DNA of 43,925 bases. Source: Oscillospiraceae bacterium. GTDB lineage: Bacteria; Bacillota; Clostridia; Oscillospirales; Ruminococcaceae. The position numbers were made by a program, and so were the translations under genes. This document shows positions 1-6,848 of the stretch, in pieces; positions within the stretch are counted from its first letter, which is position 1, and each line of letters opens with the position of its first letter. Where the stretch lies: positions 1-43,925 of the forward strand of contig WQXO01000015.1 in NCBI GenBank assembly GCA_009784825.1, given 5' to 3'. Below the pieces are notes generated by a model, which made no database searches, was not told where the DNA came from, and was given only the letters and a program-made list of their open reading frames with translations.

Positions 1-1111
1 CATATATGAATTCATTATGATAAGCCCTGTTATCTATAATCCTGTCGGTTATAATAAATGCCCTGCCGTCTTGAACGTCTAACACCCGCCAGTCATACCC
101 GCCTAATTGAATTATATCGCCGATGTTCACCGGTTCGGGTTCGGGTTCGTCGGGGACTGTTGTTTCTTCGGGAGTTTCTTCTAAATCAAAATCATCGTAG
201 GCGGTGTCAGACAAACTCAACCACAACGCCGGACGAATCCCGCCGTTACTGCTGTGCCAGCGATTACCCGGACGAATAGAGTAGAAAGGTTGACCGCTGG
301 GACATAAAAGTCCTCCTTCGACTGTTGCTGCGCCATAAACATCAAAACCCGGCGACCTCAACCACCACCAACAACCATCCCCAAAAAAATTATTCTCATC
401 CTTGCCGTTGCACCACCCCGTCGGACATTCGTATAAGCAGTATGTGTTCCGTGCATCATTGTATTGGTCATCGACATTATATAACTGATTTTTTGCTCTG
501 ATAAGCTCCTCATATAAACCGCTGTCACCAAAATATTTTAAAACCTCTTCAATACTGAGCAGGAAAATATAATCTATTGTGTCCGGTCCACCGGGAACTT
601 CAAATTCGCCCGGTATTTCAAATAGTCTGTTTCTCTCGGTAGAAACCTTTGTTTTGAAGATTCTTTGCCTGTCTGCCTGATTGAAGCTGTTATAAAAATC
701 GTCGTTAAGCCATTTACGAATGTCGCTTTTTGCCCAGTCACTTCTTATCAGTTCAATTTTTTCATCTGTGGTAAGATTGTTTTCATCCCAAAGGCTTTCA
801 TGGTAGTATGGATAAAAGAAAAAGTTTCTGTTTGCTATAATTTTGTCGGTAATTATCAATATCCGGTCGTTTTGTACTTCAAGAATACGCCAGTCGTACC
901 CGCCGAATTGGATAATCCCACCTACCTGTATCGGGTCAGGTTTAGGGGTTAAGTCGGTGGTTGCAGGTTTCGCAGTAGTTGCGGAAGTAGTGGTTTCTGT
1001 GACTGTTTCGTCTGCCGCAGTTGTTTCGTCGTCGGGTTCGTCGGTAGTGTCACAGGCGGTAAAAGCGAGTATAAGCGACAGTGTAAGTAATAGCGAGAGT
1101 AGTTTTTTCAT
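1..1111 (-). CDS. Lipoprotein with two DUF6273-type domains, 3' end outside window
   Basis: The reading frame runs from an ATG at 1111 to the window edge with no stop, giving 370 visible residues. AAGGAG at 1119-1124 lies 7 nt before the ATG. The N-terminus is a lipoprotein signal (MKKLLSLLLTLSLILAFTAC), with C20 as the likely lipidated cysteine, followed by an Asp/Glu/Thr linker. A first DUF6273-like domain follows, with the family hallmarks GGYDWRILEV, SDIRKWLNDDFYNSF, YIFLLS, WWWLRSPG and GIRPALW. After a second acidic linker another copy begins (GGYDWRVLDV) and is cut by the window edge. The protein is probably anchored outside the membrane. DUF6273 has no proven function; its fold resembles sulfatase-modifying or C-type-lectin-like surface domains, which is family-level inference. 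It sits 11 nt downstream of a paralogue and is almost certainly cotranscribed with it. Confidence 0.85.
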   Translation of the reverse strand, partial: MKKLLSLLLTLSLILAFTACDTTDEPDDETTAADETVTETTTSATTAKPATTDLTPKPDPIQVGGIIQFGGYDWRILEVQNDRILIITDKIIANRNFFFYPYYHESLWDENNLTTDEKIELIRSDWAKSDIRKWLNDDFYNSFNQADRQRIFKTKVSTERNRLFEIPGEFEVPGGPDTIDYIFLLSIEEVLKYFGDSGLYEELIRAKNQLYNVDDQYNDARNTYCLYECPTGWCNGKDENNFFGDGCWWWLRSPGFDVYGAATVEGGLLCPSGQPFYSIRPGNRWHSSNGGIRPALWLSLSDTAYDDFDLEETPEETTVPDEPEPEPVNIGDIIQLGGYDWRVLDVQDGRAFIITDRIIDNRAYHNEFIY

Positions 1112-1122
1112 AATAATGCTCC

Positions 1123-2409
1123 TTATATTGTAATCCACATAGCCGGACGAATACCGACATGGGTCATGCTTGTTCCGCCGCCCTTGACAACTTCACCGAA
1201 ATAATCAGCGAAAGCGGCACCGCCTGTATAACCATAATCGGCGGGAGACCGAAGCCACCAAATATCCGCCATGCTGCCGGAATTCAAAGCGATTCCTGCA
1301 GAGTATTTATTAGCTTCATCAACGCTTAACAGGAAAATATAATCTGTTGTATTCACGCCACCCGGTGTTGTTCCGTTGTCTGCATTAATAACCGTTGTTT
1401 GCCGAATTCTTGCCCTGTCCGTCGAATTGAAACTGTTGTAAAAATCACCGTTAAGCCATTTACGAATATCGCTGTCTGCCCATGTTATAGCGTCAACTTG
1501 TCTATGATAAGCTCTGTTATCTATAATCCTGTCGGTTATAACAAACGCCCTGTCGTCTTGAACGTCCAGCACCCGCCAGTCATACCCGCCTAATTGAATT
1601 ATATCGCCGACATTCACAGTAGCGGGTTCGTCGGGGACTGTCGTTATATTAGGAACTTCTTCCCCGTCAGGCAGATGAAAAGGGAAAGGGAAGTCTTTAC
1701 CGAAACTGACCCACTTATAATAGTTTAACTCACCAATTGTTGTGCCGGTTGTTTCGATGTTGTCATTAGGCAGCAGCTTCCATTTATAAGTCTGCCCCGA
1801 TATATTAACATAAAGAGTATCATGCCCCTCAACCCAATATGTTCCCTCGGCATCATAAAAATAAGGAAAGCAATGTGAAAAACGGTGGTAATGCTCACTT
1901 GTGTCTGAATTATAAAAATAAAGATATATATGTTCTCCGTGTTCATCGTAGCCAATTACTCCAAAATATTCATAGACATATTCTTCATCTTCAGCGTGGA
2001 CAATGCTCCCGTCAATAATGACTACACGTGAAAAAAGTGGGTCGCTAATATCGCTGTGTATATAAGTAACTCTGCCGTTTCGGTGGAATGCATAATGATG
2101 AGGGGGTGTACTGAAAAGTAAAAATATTTCCTCGTTACCATGAAATACAAATTCATCTTTAATACCGTCACGAGGGTCAACGCCGCCCGGCTGAGGACCG
2201 CGTTCGAGATATTCCATCATCACGACGAACGTCATGGGTTCGGGAGGAAGATTTGGCAGTGGCGAGGTTGTTTCTTCTGTAGTTGCTTCTTCCTCGGTGA
2301 CTGCTTCGTCTGCCGCAGTTGTTTCGTCGTCGGGTTCGTCGGTAGTGTCACAAGCGGTAAAAGTGAGTATAAGCGACAGTGTAAGTAATAGCGAGAGTAG
2401 TTTTTTCAT
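1123..2409 (-). CDS. Lipoprotein with C-terminal DUF6273-type domain
   Basis: This is a 428-residue protein. The start is the ATG at 2409, preceded by GAAAGGGA; a TTG at 2427 lies inside that binding site and is rejected. The signal peptide ends in the lipobox LTFTAC, followed by an acidic Thr/Glu-rich linker. Residues about 60-250 form a domain I do not recognise, rich in aromatic residues and containing HYAFHRNGR. The C-terminal 170 residues are a DUF6273-type domain (GGYDWRVLDV, SDIRKWLNGDFYNSF, YIFLLS, WWLRSP, GIRPAMW). The first twenty codons are nearly identical to those of the downstream gene, pointing to tandem duplication. Its stop codon lies within the ribosome binding site of the next gene. 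A sigma-A promoter precedes it at 2446-2474. Confidence 0.88.
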   Translation of the reverse strand: MKKLLSLLLTLSLILTFTACDTTDEPDDETTAADEAVTEEEATTEETTSPLPNLPPEPMTFVVMMEYLERGPQPGGVDPRDGIKDEFVFHGNEEIFLLFSTPPHHYAFHRNGRVTYIHSDISDPLFSRVVIIDGSIVHAEDEEYVYEYFGVIGYDEHGEHIYLYFYNSDTSEHYHRFSHCFPYFYDAEGTYWVEGHDTLYVNISGQTYKWKLLPNDNIETTGTTIGELNYYKWVSFGKDFPFPFHLPDGEEVPNITTVPDEPATVNVGDIIQLGGYDWRVLDVQDDRAFVITDRIIDNRAYHRQVDAITWADSDIRKWLNGDFYNSFNSTDRARIRQTTVINADNGTTPGGVNTTDYIFLLSVDEANKYSAGIALNSGSMADIWWLRSPADYGYTGGAAFADYFGEVVKGGGTSMTHVGIRPAMWITI

Positions 2410-2445
2410 AATTACATTCCCTTTCAAGACGTGTGTTACTGTTCT

Positions 2446-2474
2446 ATAATATCACTAAAGCGTATATATGTCAA
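2446..2474 (-). promoter_or_regulatory. Sigma-A promoter of the lipoprotein pair
   Basis: On the minus strand, TTGACA (2469-2474) and TATTAT (2446-2451) are separated by 17 bp, 37 nt before the ATG at 2409. It drives the DUF6273 lipoprotein pair. Confidence 0.75.
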
Positions 2475-2490
2475 TAAATTCATAAAAGGA

Positions 2491-2520
2491 TTGACTTTCT
2501 GCGTAAATATATGGTAAGAT
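2491..2520 (+). promoter_or_regulatory. Promoter of the chemoreceptor/degV unit
   Basis: TTGACT (2491-2496) and TAAGAT (2515-2520) are separated by 18 bp, upstream of the TTG start at 2565. It diverges from the lipoprotein promoter, with the two -35 boxes 16 bp apart. Confidence 0.55.
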
Positions 2521-2564
2521 ATATGGGAAGATAATTATTACCCAATAGAAAGAGGCGGATTTAA

Positions 2565-3821
2565 TTGAAAAAACTCAGAATTAAAGCTAAAATTGCATTG
2601 ACGATGCTTGGAGCTGCTTTCATAAGCGTTTCTTTTGCGACGGCAATAATAATTCAAGCACTCGCCTTAGAGGGTGAGGGTGCCGGCGGAATTGTCATAA
2701 CAGCAATAATTCTTGCGGCGGTTTTGCCGGTATACTGTGTGATAGTAGGGGTTTTGTTGTCGGGTAACATATCCAAGCCGCTTCATTTTTTGGCAGAGTG
2801 CATTTCCTCAATTGCAGACACAGGGAACATATTTTTAGATGATTACGCCTACAAACAGACTAAGGTGCTGAACACAAGAGGCGACGATATAGGGAACATT
2901 TCACGCTCGGTCGGCGACATGCTGGCGATGTTCCGTGAAAAAATCAGGTGGCTTAATTCTGTGAAAGACGGGGACTTAACCGTAAACATGGTTGGGCGTT
3001 CCCCGAAAGATACCGTGGGAATGGCGATGATTTCGATGGTAGACAGCTTGAATAGTATGTTTAGGGACATTCAATCGGCATCTAACTTAGTGACAGAGGG
3101 TTCTTTCCGAATGGACGGAGGGGCAAAGCTGCTTGCAGAGTATTCCGGGGAGCAGGCAGATTCCCTTGACCGAATAGAAACAACTATCCGTGATGTTGCT
3201 CTTCATGCCGAGCAAAAAGCGGGAATGGCATCACAAGCCGCACTTCTTTCAAAGAATGTGAAAGCATTAGCTGAAAAAGGCGGAAGCCAAATGACCGAGA
3301 TGATGAATGCGGTTAATCAGATTAACGCTTCAAGCACCGCAATCGGCAAGGTCATAAAAGTAATTGAAGAAATAGCGTTTCAAACCAACATATTAGCACT
3401 TAATGCAGGTGTGGAGGCGGCAAGAGCGGGTCAGAACGGTAAAGGCTTTGCGGTGGTGGCTTCGGAAATTCGTGCATTAGCGGCAAAATCCTCCTCAGCG
3501 GCACACGAAACCGGTGATTTAATTAACGATTCAATGGAAAAGGCAAAGCTTGGCTCAAGAATAGCGGAAGAAACCGCTGTGTCGCTTATGGAGATTGTGA
3601 AAAGCATTACCGAAAGTGCAGATTTAGCTAATCAAATATCTGCTCTTTCCGATGAACAGGCATCTGTTATTTCCGATATAAACCACAATATTACTCGGAT
3701 TAACGAGGCAGTACACCAAAGCAGTCGAACGGCAGACGATTCAGCGGCAGACAGCAGGGAGGTCAGCGAACAATCGGCACTGTTGCGTGAGTTTATAGAA
3801 AAGTTTAAAATTCGTTCATAA
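2565..3821 (+). CDS. Methyl-accepting chemotaxis protein with no extracellular sensor
   Basis: This 418-residue chemoreceptor starts at a TTG with AGAGGCGG 6 nt upstream. Two membrane helices (about 8-30 and 40-66) are joined by only some 8 residues, so there is no outside ligand domain. A HAMP-like segment follows (about 67-125), then a long cytoplasmic coiled coil. The conserved CheA/CheW-binding hairpin lies at about 267-312 ([35 protein letters not shown]). The usual IEAARAGE is VEAARAGQ here. Such receptors sense internal or membrane cues, or act as scaffolds. No cheA, cheW or flagellar genes lie nearby. The degV gene follows after 21 nt and is probably cotranscribed. Confidence 0.9.
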   Translation: MKKLRIKAKIALTMLGAAFISVSFATAIIIQALALEGEGAGGIVITAIILAAVLPVYCVIVGVLLSGNISKPLHFLAECISSIADTGNIFLDDYAYKQTKVLNTRGDDIGNISRSVGDMLAMFREKIRWLNSVKDGDLTVNMVGRSPKDTVGMAMISMVDSLNSMFRDIQSASNLVTEGSFRMDGGAKLLAEYSGEQADSLDRIETTIRDVALHAEQKAGMASQAALLSKNVKALAEKGGSQMTEMMNAVNQINASSTAIGKVIKVIEEIAFQTNILALNAGVEAARAGQNGKGFAVVASEIRALAAKSSSAAHETGDLINDSMEKAKLGSRIAEETAVSLMEIVKSITESADLANQISALSDEQASVISDINHNITRINEAVHQSSRTADDSAADSREVSEQSALLREFIEKFKIRS

Positions 3822-3842
3822 TAAATTATAAGGAGTGACAAT

Positions 3843-4691
3843 ATGGTAAAAATTATTTCTGACAGCACCTGTGACTTATCACCGGAAATTATTAAGGAAC
3901 TCGATATTACACTTACTCCGCTTTACATTATCAGCGGTGACGAGCAATTCCGTGATGGAGTGGATATTCAGCCTGTCGATGTTTTCCGCATGGTTGATAA
4001 GGAGAAAAAATCGCTTTCAACGGCGGCAGTCAACATATTTGAATATGAAACTGTGTTTGAACAGTATTCCGCCTCACATGATGAGGTTGTTCACATTAAC
4101 ATAAGCCAAGGTTTTTCAGCTTGTTATCAAAATGCAATAATTGCTGCGGAGGAGTTCCCGAATGTTCATGTGGTAGACTCACGCAATCTTTCCACGGGGA
4201 GCGGTTATTTGGTGCATGATGCGGCGATTATGGCTAAAGAGGGTAAAACCGCTAAGGAGATATGCGATTATCTTGAAGAAGCAAAAACAAGAATGAACGC
4301 CAGCTTCGTTATTGACAGGCTCGACTATCTTCATAAGGGAGGGCGTTGCTCTCTCGCAAAGCTGATTGCTACGAGGGTGCTGAACATCAAGCCTTGCATT
4401 GAAGTGGCAGACGGTAAAATGCGGGTTGGTGCGAAGTTTAAGGGTAAGTTCGACAACTGCCTTGACGAATATGTGAAAGCACGCTTATCGAATATCGACA
4501 ACATAGATTTAAAGCGGGTGTATATCACTCATACAACCTGTACCACCGAAACGGTGGAGAGGATTAGGGGAGCCTTGGCGGAAAAAGGCTTCAAGGATAT
4601 TATTGAAACTAATGCAGGGTGTACGGTTTCTAACCATTGCGGACCGTTCACATTAGGGGTGCTGTTCATGCAAAAGACCCCGCTTGTTTAA
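3843..4691 (+). CDS. DegV family fatty-acid-binding protein
   Basis: This is a 282-residue protein of normal length for the DegV family. It starts at an ATG with AAGGAGTG just upstream. The family N-terminus is clear (VKIISDSTCDLSPE), as are the loop LSTAAVNIFEYETVF, the Ser-rich motif ISQGFSACYQNA, the VDSRNLSTGSG segment and the C-terminal YITHTT and NHCGPFTLGVLF motifs. DegV proteins bind a single fatty acid. Those that act as FakB present it to the kinase FakA for phosphorylation and entry into phospholipid synthesis. No fakA is in the window, so the FakB role is inferred. It lies 21 nt after the chemoreceptor and ends in a hairpin. Confidence 0.9.
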   Translation: MVKIISDSTCDLSPEIIKELDITLTPLYIISGDEQFRDGVDIQPVDVFRMVDKEKKSLSTAAVNIFEYETVFEQYSASHDEVVHINISQGFSACYQNAIIAAEEFPNVHVVDSRNLSTGSGYLVHDAAIMAKEGKTAKEICDYLEEAKTRMNASFVIDRLDYLHKGGRCSLAKLIATRVLNIKPCIEVADGKMRVGAKFKGKFDNCLDEYVKARLSNIDNIDLKRVYITHTTCTTETVERIRGALAEKGFKDIIETNAGCTVSNHCGPFTLGVLFMQKTPLV

Positions 4692-4702
4692 ACCAACGGG
4701 GT
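4677..4702 (+). terminator. Hairpin over the degV stop codon
   Basis: ACCCCG-c-TTG (4677-4686) pairs with CAACGGGGT (4694-4702). This is a nine-base-pair stem with one bulged base that overlaps the degV stop codon. No T run follows, so its role as a terminator between the convergent degV and rmuC genes is uncertain. Confidence 0.35.
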
Positions 4703-4726
4703 GCATAACACAATAACTGTCCACTG

Positions 4727-5776
4727 TCAACTATCCACTTTCAACTGTTCATCGTATACCTGAACCTCTCTTAAACTTCTGTTAATTGCCCTCGTCCTTG
4801 TACCGACGAGGGTTTCTATTTCGTTGCCCGCTTGTGTAATCCGTGATTGTGCCTTTACTAATGCCGCCTCAAAGGTGTCGAATTCTTTCTTAACCATGCC
4901 GAGCGTTTTCTCGATTTCTGCCGCACCTTTTTGGATTTGCAACGTCTTGAACCCCACTTGAAGCGAGTTGAGCATGGCGGCTAATGTCGTAGGTCCTGTT
5001 ATAACAATTCCGCCCCGCCGAAGCTCCTCAAAGAATACGGGGTCACGCACGATTTCTGAATACAACCCCTCTGTCGGCAGGAATATAACTGCGAAATTAG
5101 TGGTGTCGGGTGGTGAAACATACTTTTGCTTAACGTCCTTGGCGAACGCCTTAATTCTCGTGTATAATGCCTTTCTCGAAGCCTCGATTAACGCAGAATC
5201 CCCCGCCTCGTACCCATCACAAAGCCGCAGATAATCCTCCATAGGGAACTTCGAGTCGATGGGTAAAAAGACGTGTTCCGTTCCTATACCGGGCAGCTTA
5301 ACAGCGTAGTCCGCCCGCTCCCGTGAATCCTTTACCGTGGCGACTTCCTTTTCATAAAGGTGTGGGGGGAGCATGTCCTCGATAATCTGCCCGAGCTGAA
5401 GCTCACCCATAATTCCGCGGGTTTTTACGTTGGTGAGAACCTTGTTCAACGACCCGACGGAATCGGCGACTGTTCGCATCTCGCCCAATCCCTTGTTGAC
5501 GTTTTCTAATTGGGCACAAACACTCTCAAATGACTTCTGCAGGCGTGTTTCAAGAGTTTTTTCTAACTTTTCGTTGACAGTCAGCCGCATTTCCTCTAAG
5601 TTTTTTGCATTCGAGGCGGTAAGCGTTTCAATGCTCTTACTGAGCTCTGCCCGCATAGCGTTGAGGTTATCGGACATTTCCTTTCGGGAGGCACGGTTCT
5701 CGTTCAATGTTTGAACAAGTGTGATTGCGGAGATGATTACAACCGCAATAAGTAAAGATAAAATTATGTATTCCAT
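4727..5776 (-). CDS. rmuC: DNA recombination protein RmuC
   Basis: This 349-residue protein begins with a membrane helix (about 2-22), then a coiled coil (about 25-115), then the RmuC nuclease-like domain. That domain shows GIMGELQLGQIIEDML, VFLPIDSKFPMEDYLRL, FAVIFLPTEGLYSEIVRD and GIVITGPTTLAAML, in the order expected of the family. RmuC limits inversion at short inverted repeats in E. coli; its biochemical activity is not settled. The start is the ATG at 5776, because it opens the membrane helix. There is no ribosome binding site, and the -10 box lies 7 nt away, suggesting leaderless translation. The last residues run into a stretch of degenerate ACTGTC/CAACT repeats at 4707-4750. Confidence 0.92.
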   Translation of the reverse strand: MEYIILSLLIAVVIISAITLVQTLNENRASRKEMSDNLNAMRAELSKSIETLTASNAKNLEEMRLTVNEKLEKTLETRLQKSFESVCAQLENVNKGLGEMRTVADSVGSLNKVLTNVKTRGIMGELQLGQIIEDMLPPHLYEKEVATVKDSRERADYAVKLPGIGTEHVFLPIDSKFPMEDYLRLCDGYEAGDSALIEASRKALYTRIKAFAKDVKQKYVSPPDTTNFAVIFLPTEGLYSEIVRDPVFFEELRRGGIVITGPTTLAAMLNSLQVGFKTLQIQKGAAEIEKTLGMVKKEFDTFEAALVKAQSRITQAGNEIETLVGTRTRAINRSLREVQVYDEQLKVDS

Positions 5777-5783
5777 AACTAAT

Positions 5784-5811
5784 ATTATAACACAAATTTC
5801 TGCGGTGTCAA
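5784..5811 (-). promoter_or_regulatory. Consensus promoter of rmuC, predicted leaderless
   Basis: On the minus strand, TTGACA (5806-5811), a 16-bp spacer and TATAAT (5784-5789) are followed by only 7 nt (ATTAGTT) before the ATG. Transcription should begin at or within a base or two of the start codon. Confidence 0.75.
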
Positions 5812-5826
5812 TATTTCATTATTCGA

Positions 5827-5835
5827 CATAGAATA
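5827..5835 (+). promoter_or_regulatory. CATAnnnTA motif before the Cys/Arg peptide gene
   Basis: CATAGAATA matches the -10 of the mother-cell sporulation factor sigma-K in Bacillus (CATAnnnTA). The 21-nt block 5824-5844 (starting CGACATA, ending ATCTC) is shared, with four mismatches, with 6004-6024 before the next gene. No clear -35 AC is present at the expected distance, so the sigma assignment is tentative. Confidence 0.35.
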
Positions 5836-5883
5836 TAACATCTCGGCAAAGTTCGGGAAAACATATTACAAAGGAGAACTGCC

Positions 5884-5976
5884 ATGTGTTGTTTCGGTAA
5901 TTCCGGTGGAGCGGGACGTAGGTGCGGATGTTGTGTCTGTTGCTGTCGTTGTCGCAGACGCCGCAGATGTTGTTAA
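5884..5976 (+). CDS. Small cysteine/arginine-rich peptide (30 aa)
   Basis: A short ORF (ATG 5884, TAA 5974-5976) has a strong AAGGAG (5871-5876) spaced 7 nt from the start. Of its 30 residues, 11 are Cys (2, 3, 14, 16, 17, 19, 20, 21, 23, 29, 30) and 8 are Arg (12, 13, 22, 24-28). It has no signal peptide or membrane helix. I do not recognise a family. The composition would suit a metal-binding or heavily disulfide-linked structural peptide, for example in a spore coat or exosporium. That idea rests on composition and on the sigma-K-like motif upstream. It is followed by another Cys-rich gene with the opposite charge. The strong binding site and the shared upstream block argue that it is real despite its size. 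Confidence 0.6.
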   Translation: MCCFGNSGGAGRRCGCCVCCCRCRRRRRCC

Positions 5977-6005
5977 AAAATCCGTAACAGTTCGACATTA
6001 TCCGA

Positions 6006-6014
6006 CATATATTG
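6006..6014 (+). promoter_or_regulatory. CATAnnnT motif before the Cys/Asp protein gene
   Basis: CATATATTG resembles a sigma-K -10. An AACA at 5986-5989 lies exactly 16 nt upstream, the usual sigma-K -35 position (AC). The block is homologous to that before the Cys/Arg peptide gene, implying common control. Confidence 0.4.
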
Positions 6015-6062
6015 TAATATCTCAATAACATGAGAGTTACTATATACCTAAGGAGGACGGTT

Positions 6063-6473
6063 ATGAACTGTTCAGAAATTCTCGGCAACGGTGCGGATAG
6101 AGGGCGTTGCAAGGAATGTGAAAAATGCATGTGTGAATGTCGCAAGCGTGAGGCGGCTCTCGACAAGCGGGAGCGTGAACTCGATAAACGGGAAGCAGCT
6201 CTTATCAGACGGGAAATCGAACTCGATAAACGGGAACGTGAACTTGACAAACGGAAAAGGGAATTAGACAAACGGGAACGTGAGTTAGATGAACTCAAAC
6301 GTAAGCTTAAACGGTTTATGTGCATGTGTTGTAAATGCCTTGAGGACGACGACGACCAAGATGACGACTGTGACAATGATTGTGATGATGATTGCGATGA
6401 CGATTGTGACAACGATTGCGACGACGACGACGATGATGATGATGACGACCAAGGCGAAGATGAAGATTGCTAA
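6063..6473 (+). CDS. Three-part protein: Cys head, Leu heptad coiled coil, Cys/Asp tail
   Basis: This 136-residue protein starts at the ATG at 6063, with AAGGAGG at 6050-6056; an upstream ATG at 6030 lacks a site. Residues 1-26 hold a Cys cluster (C3, C16, C19, C22, C24, C26). Residues 27-84 are a highly charged helix with Leu at 33, 40, 47, 54, 61, 68, 75 and 82, exactly every seven residues, built from ELDKRER-type units; this should form a dimeric coiled coil. A second Cys patch follows (C87, C89, C90, C92). The tail is mostly Asp, with Cys at 103, 107, 111, 115 and 119, spaced every four. I recognise no family. Metal chelation or a disulfide-linked structural role (spore surface) is inference. 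Its acidic tail is the charge complement of the neighbouring Cys/Arg peptide. Confidence 0.75.
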   Translation: MNCSEILGNGADRGRCKECEKCMCECRKREAALDKRERELDKREAALIRREIELDKRERELDKRKRELDKRERELDELKRKLKRFMCMCCKCLEDDDDQDDDCDNDCDDDCDDDCDNDCDDDDDDDDDDQGEDEDC

Positions 6474-6480
6474 AAGAAAA

Positions 6481-6500
6481 AAGGGGGAGAAATCCCCCTT
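6481..6500 (+). terminator. Hairpin after the Cys/Asp protein gene
   Basis: AAGGGGGA pairs with TCCCCCTT around a GAAA tetraloop, eight bases after the stop codon. Only a weak T stretch follows (TACATATTTA). Confidence 0.6.
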
Positions 6501-6519
6501 TACATATTTAGTGAATAAG

Positions 6520-6649
6520 ACCACCCCGTCAGACTGCGTCTGCCACCCCTCCAAGGAGGGGATGGTAGGCTACAAATAGAAAACCCGCTTTCAAACTCGA
6601 AGCGGGCAATTCCCCTCCTTGGAGGGGTACGGCGTAGCCGGGGGGTGGT
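6520..6649. repeat. REPIN-like inverted repeat doublet
   Basis: The left arm (6520-6562) contains ACCACCCCGTC and CCACCCCTCCAAGGAGGGG. The right arm (6610-6649) is its inverted copy, ending GGGGTGGT. Each arm is itself a small hairpin (CCCCTCC/GGAGGGG). Between them lies another hairpin, CCCGCTT/AAGCGGG (6584-6605). This 375-bp gap between genes holds only the doublet, the terminator at 6481-6500 and the promoter at 6756. Similar sequences are dispersed in many Clostridia genomes, which is general knowledge and was not checked here. Confidence 0.75.
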
Positions 6650-6755
6650 TTCGGTAAAGGCAAAAAATTAATCCCCCCTCCACTGAAACACCGTTACACA
6701 AACCACATGTACAATTTACCATTTATAAACATGTTTTTTTGGTTGTTTTGCTAAC

Positions 6756-6784
6756 TTGTTTTTCTTTGTGAAATATTGTATAAT
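6756..6784 (+). promoter_or_regulatory. Promoter of the NPGTG surface protein
   Basis: TTGTTT (6756-6761) and TATAAT (6779-6784) with a 17-bp spacer give a leader of about 60 nt to the ATG at 6849. Confidence 0.6.
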
Positions 6785-6848
6785 GTCTTTATATGTAATC
6801 GTTTTCTCGAAAGCGTATGAGAATATTATAAACTTTTTGGAGGATTTT

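Noticed and set aside
4707-4750. Degenerate ACTGTC/CAACT repeat as a mobile element end
   Set aside because: It is short and imperfect, with no partner repeat on the other side of rmuC.
6285-6554. Minus-strand ORF that looks like a hydrophobic membrane protein
   Set aside because: It is the antisense of the Asp-rich tail: GAC/GAT codons read backwards as ATC/GTC. It has no start signals.
6756-6848. Longer N-terminus for the surface protein
   Set aside because: The upstream frame overlaps the promoter and adds a non-signal sequence. The ATG at 6849 has GGAGG and a proper signal peptide.
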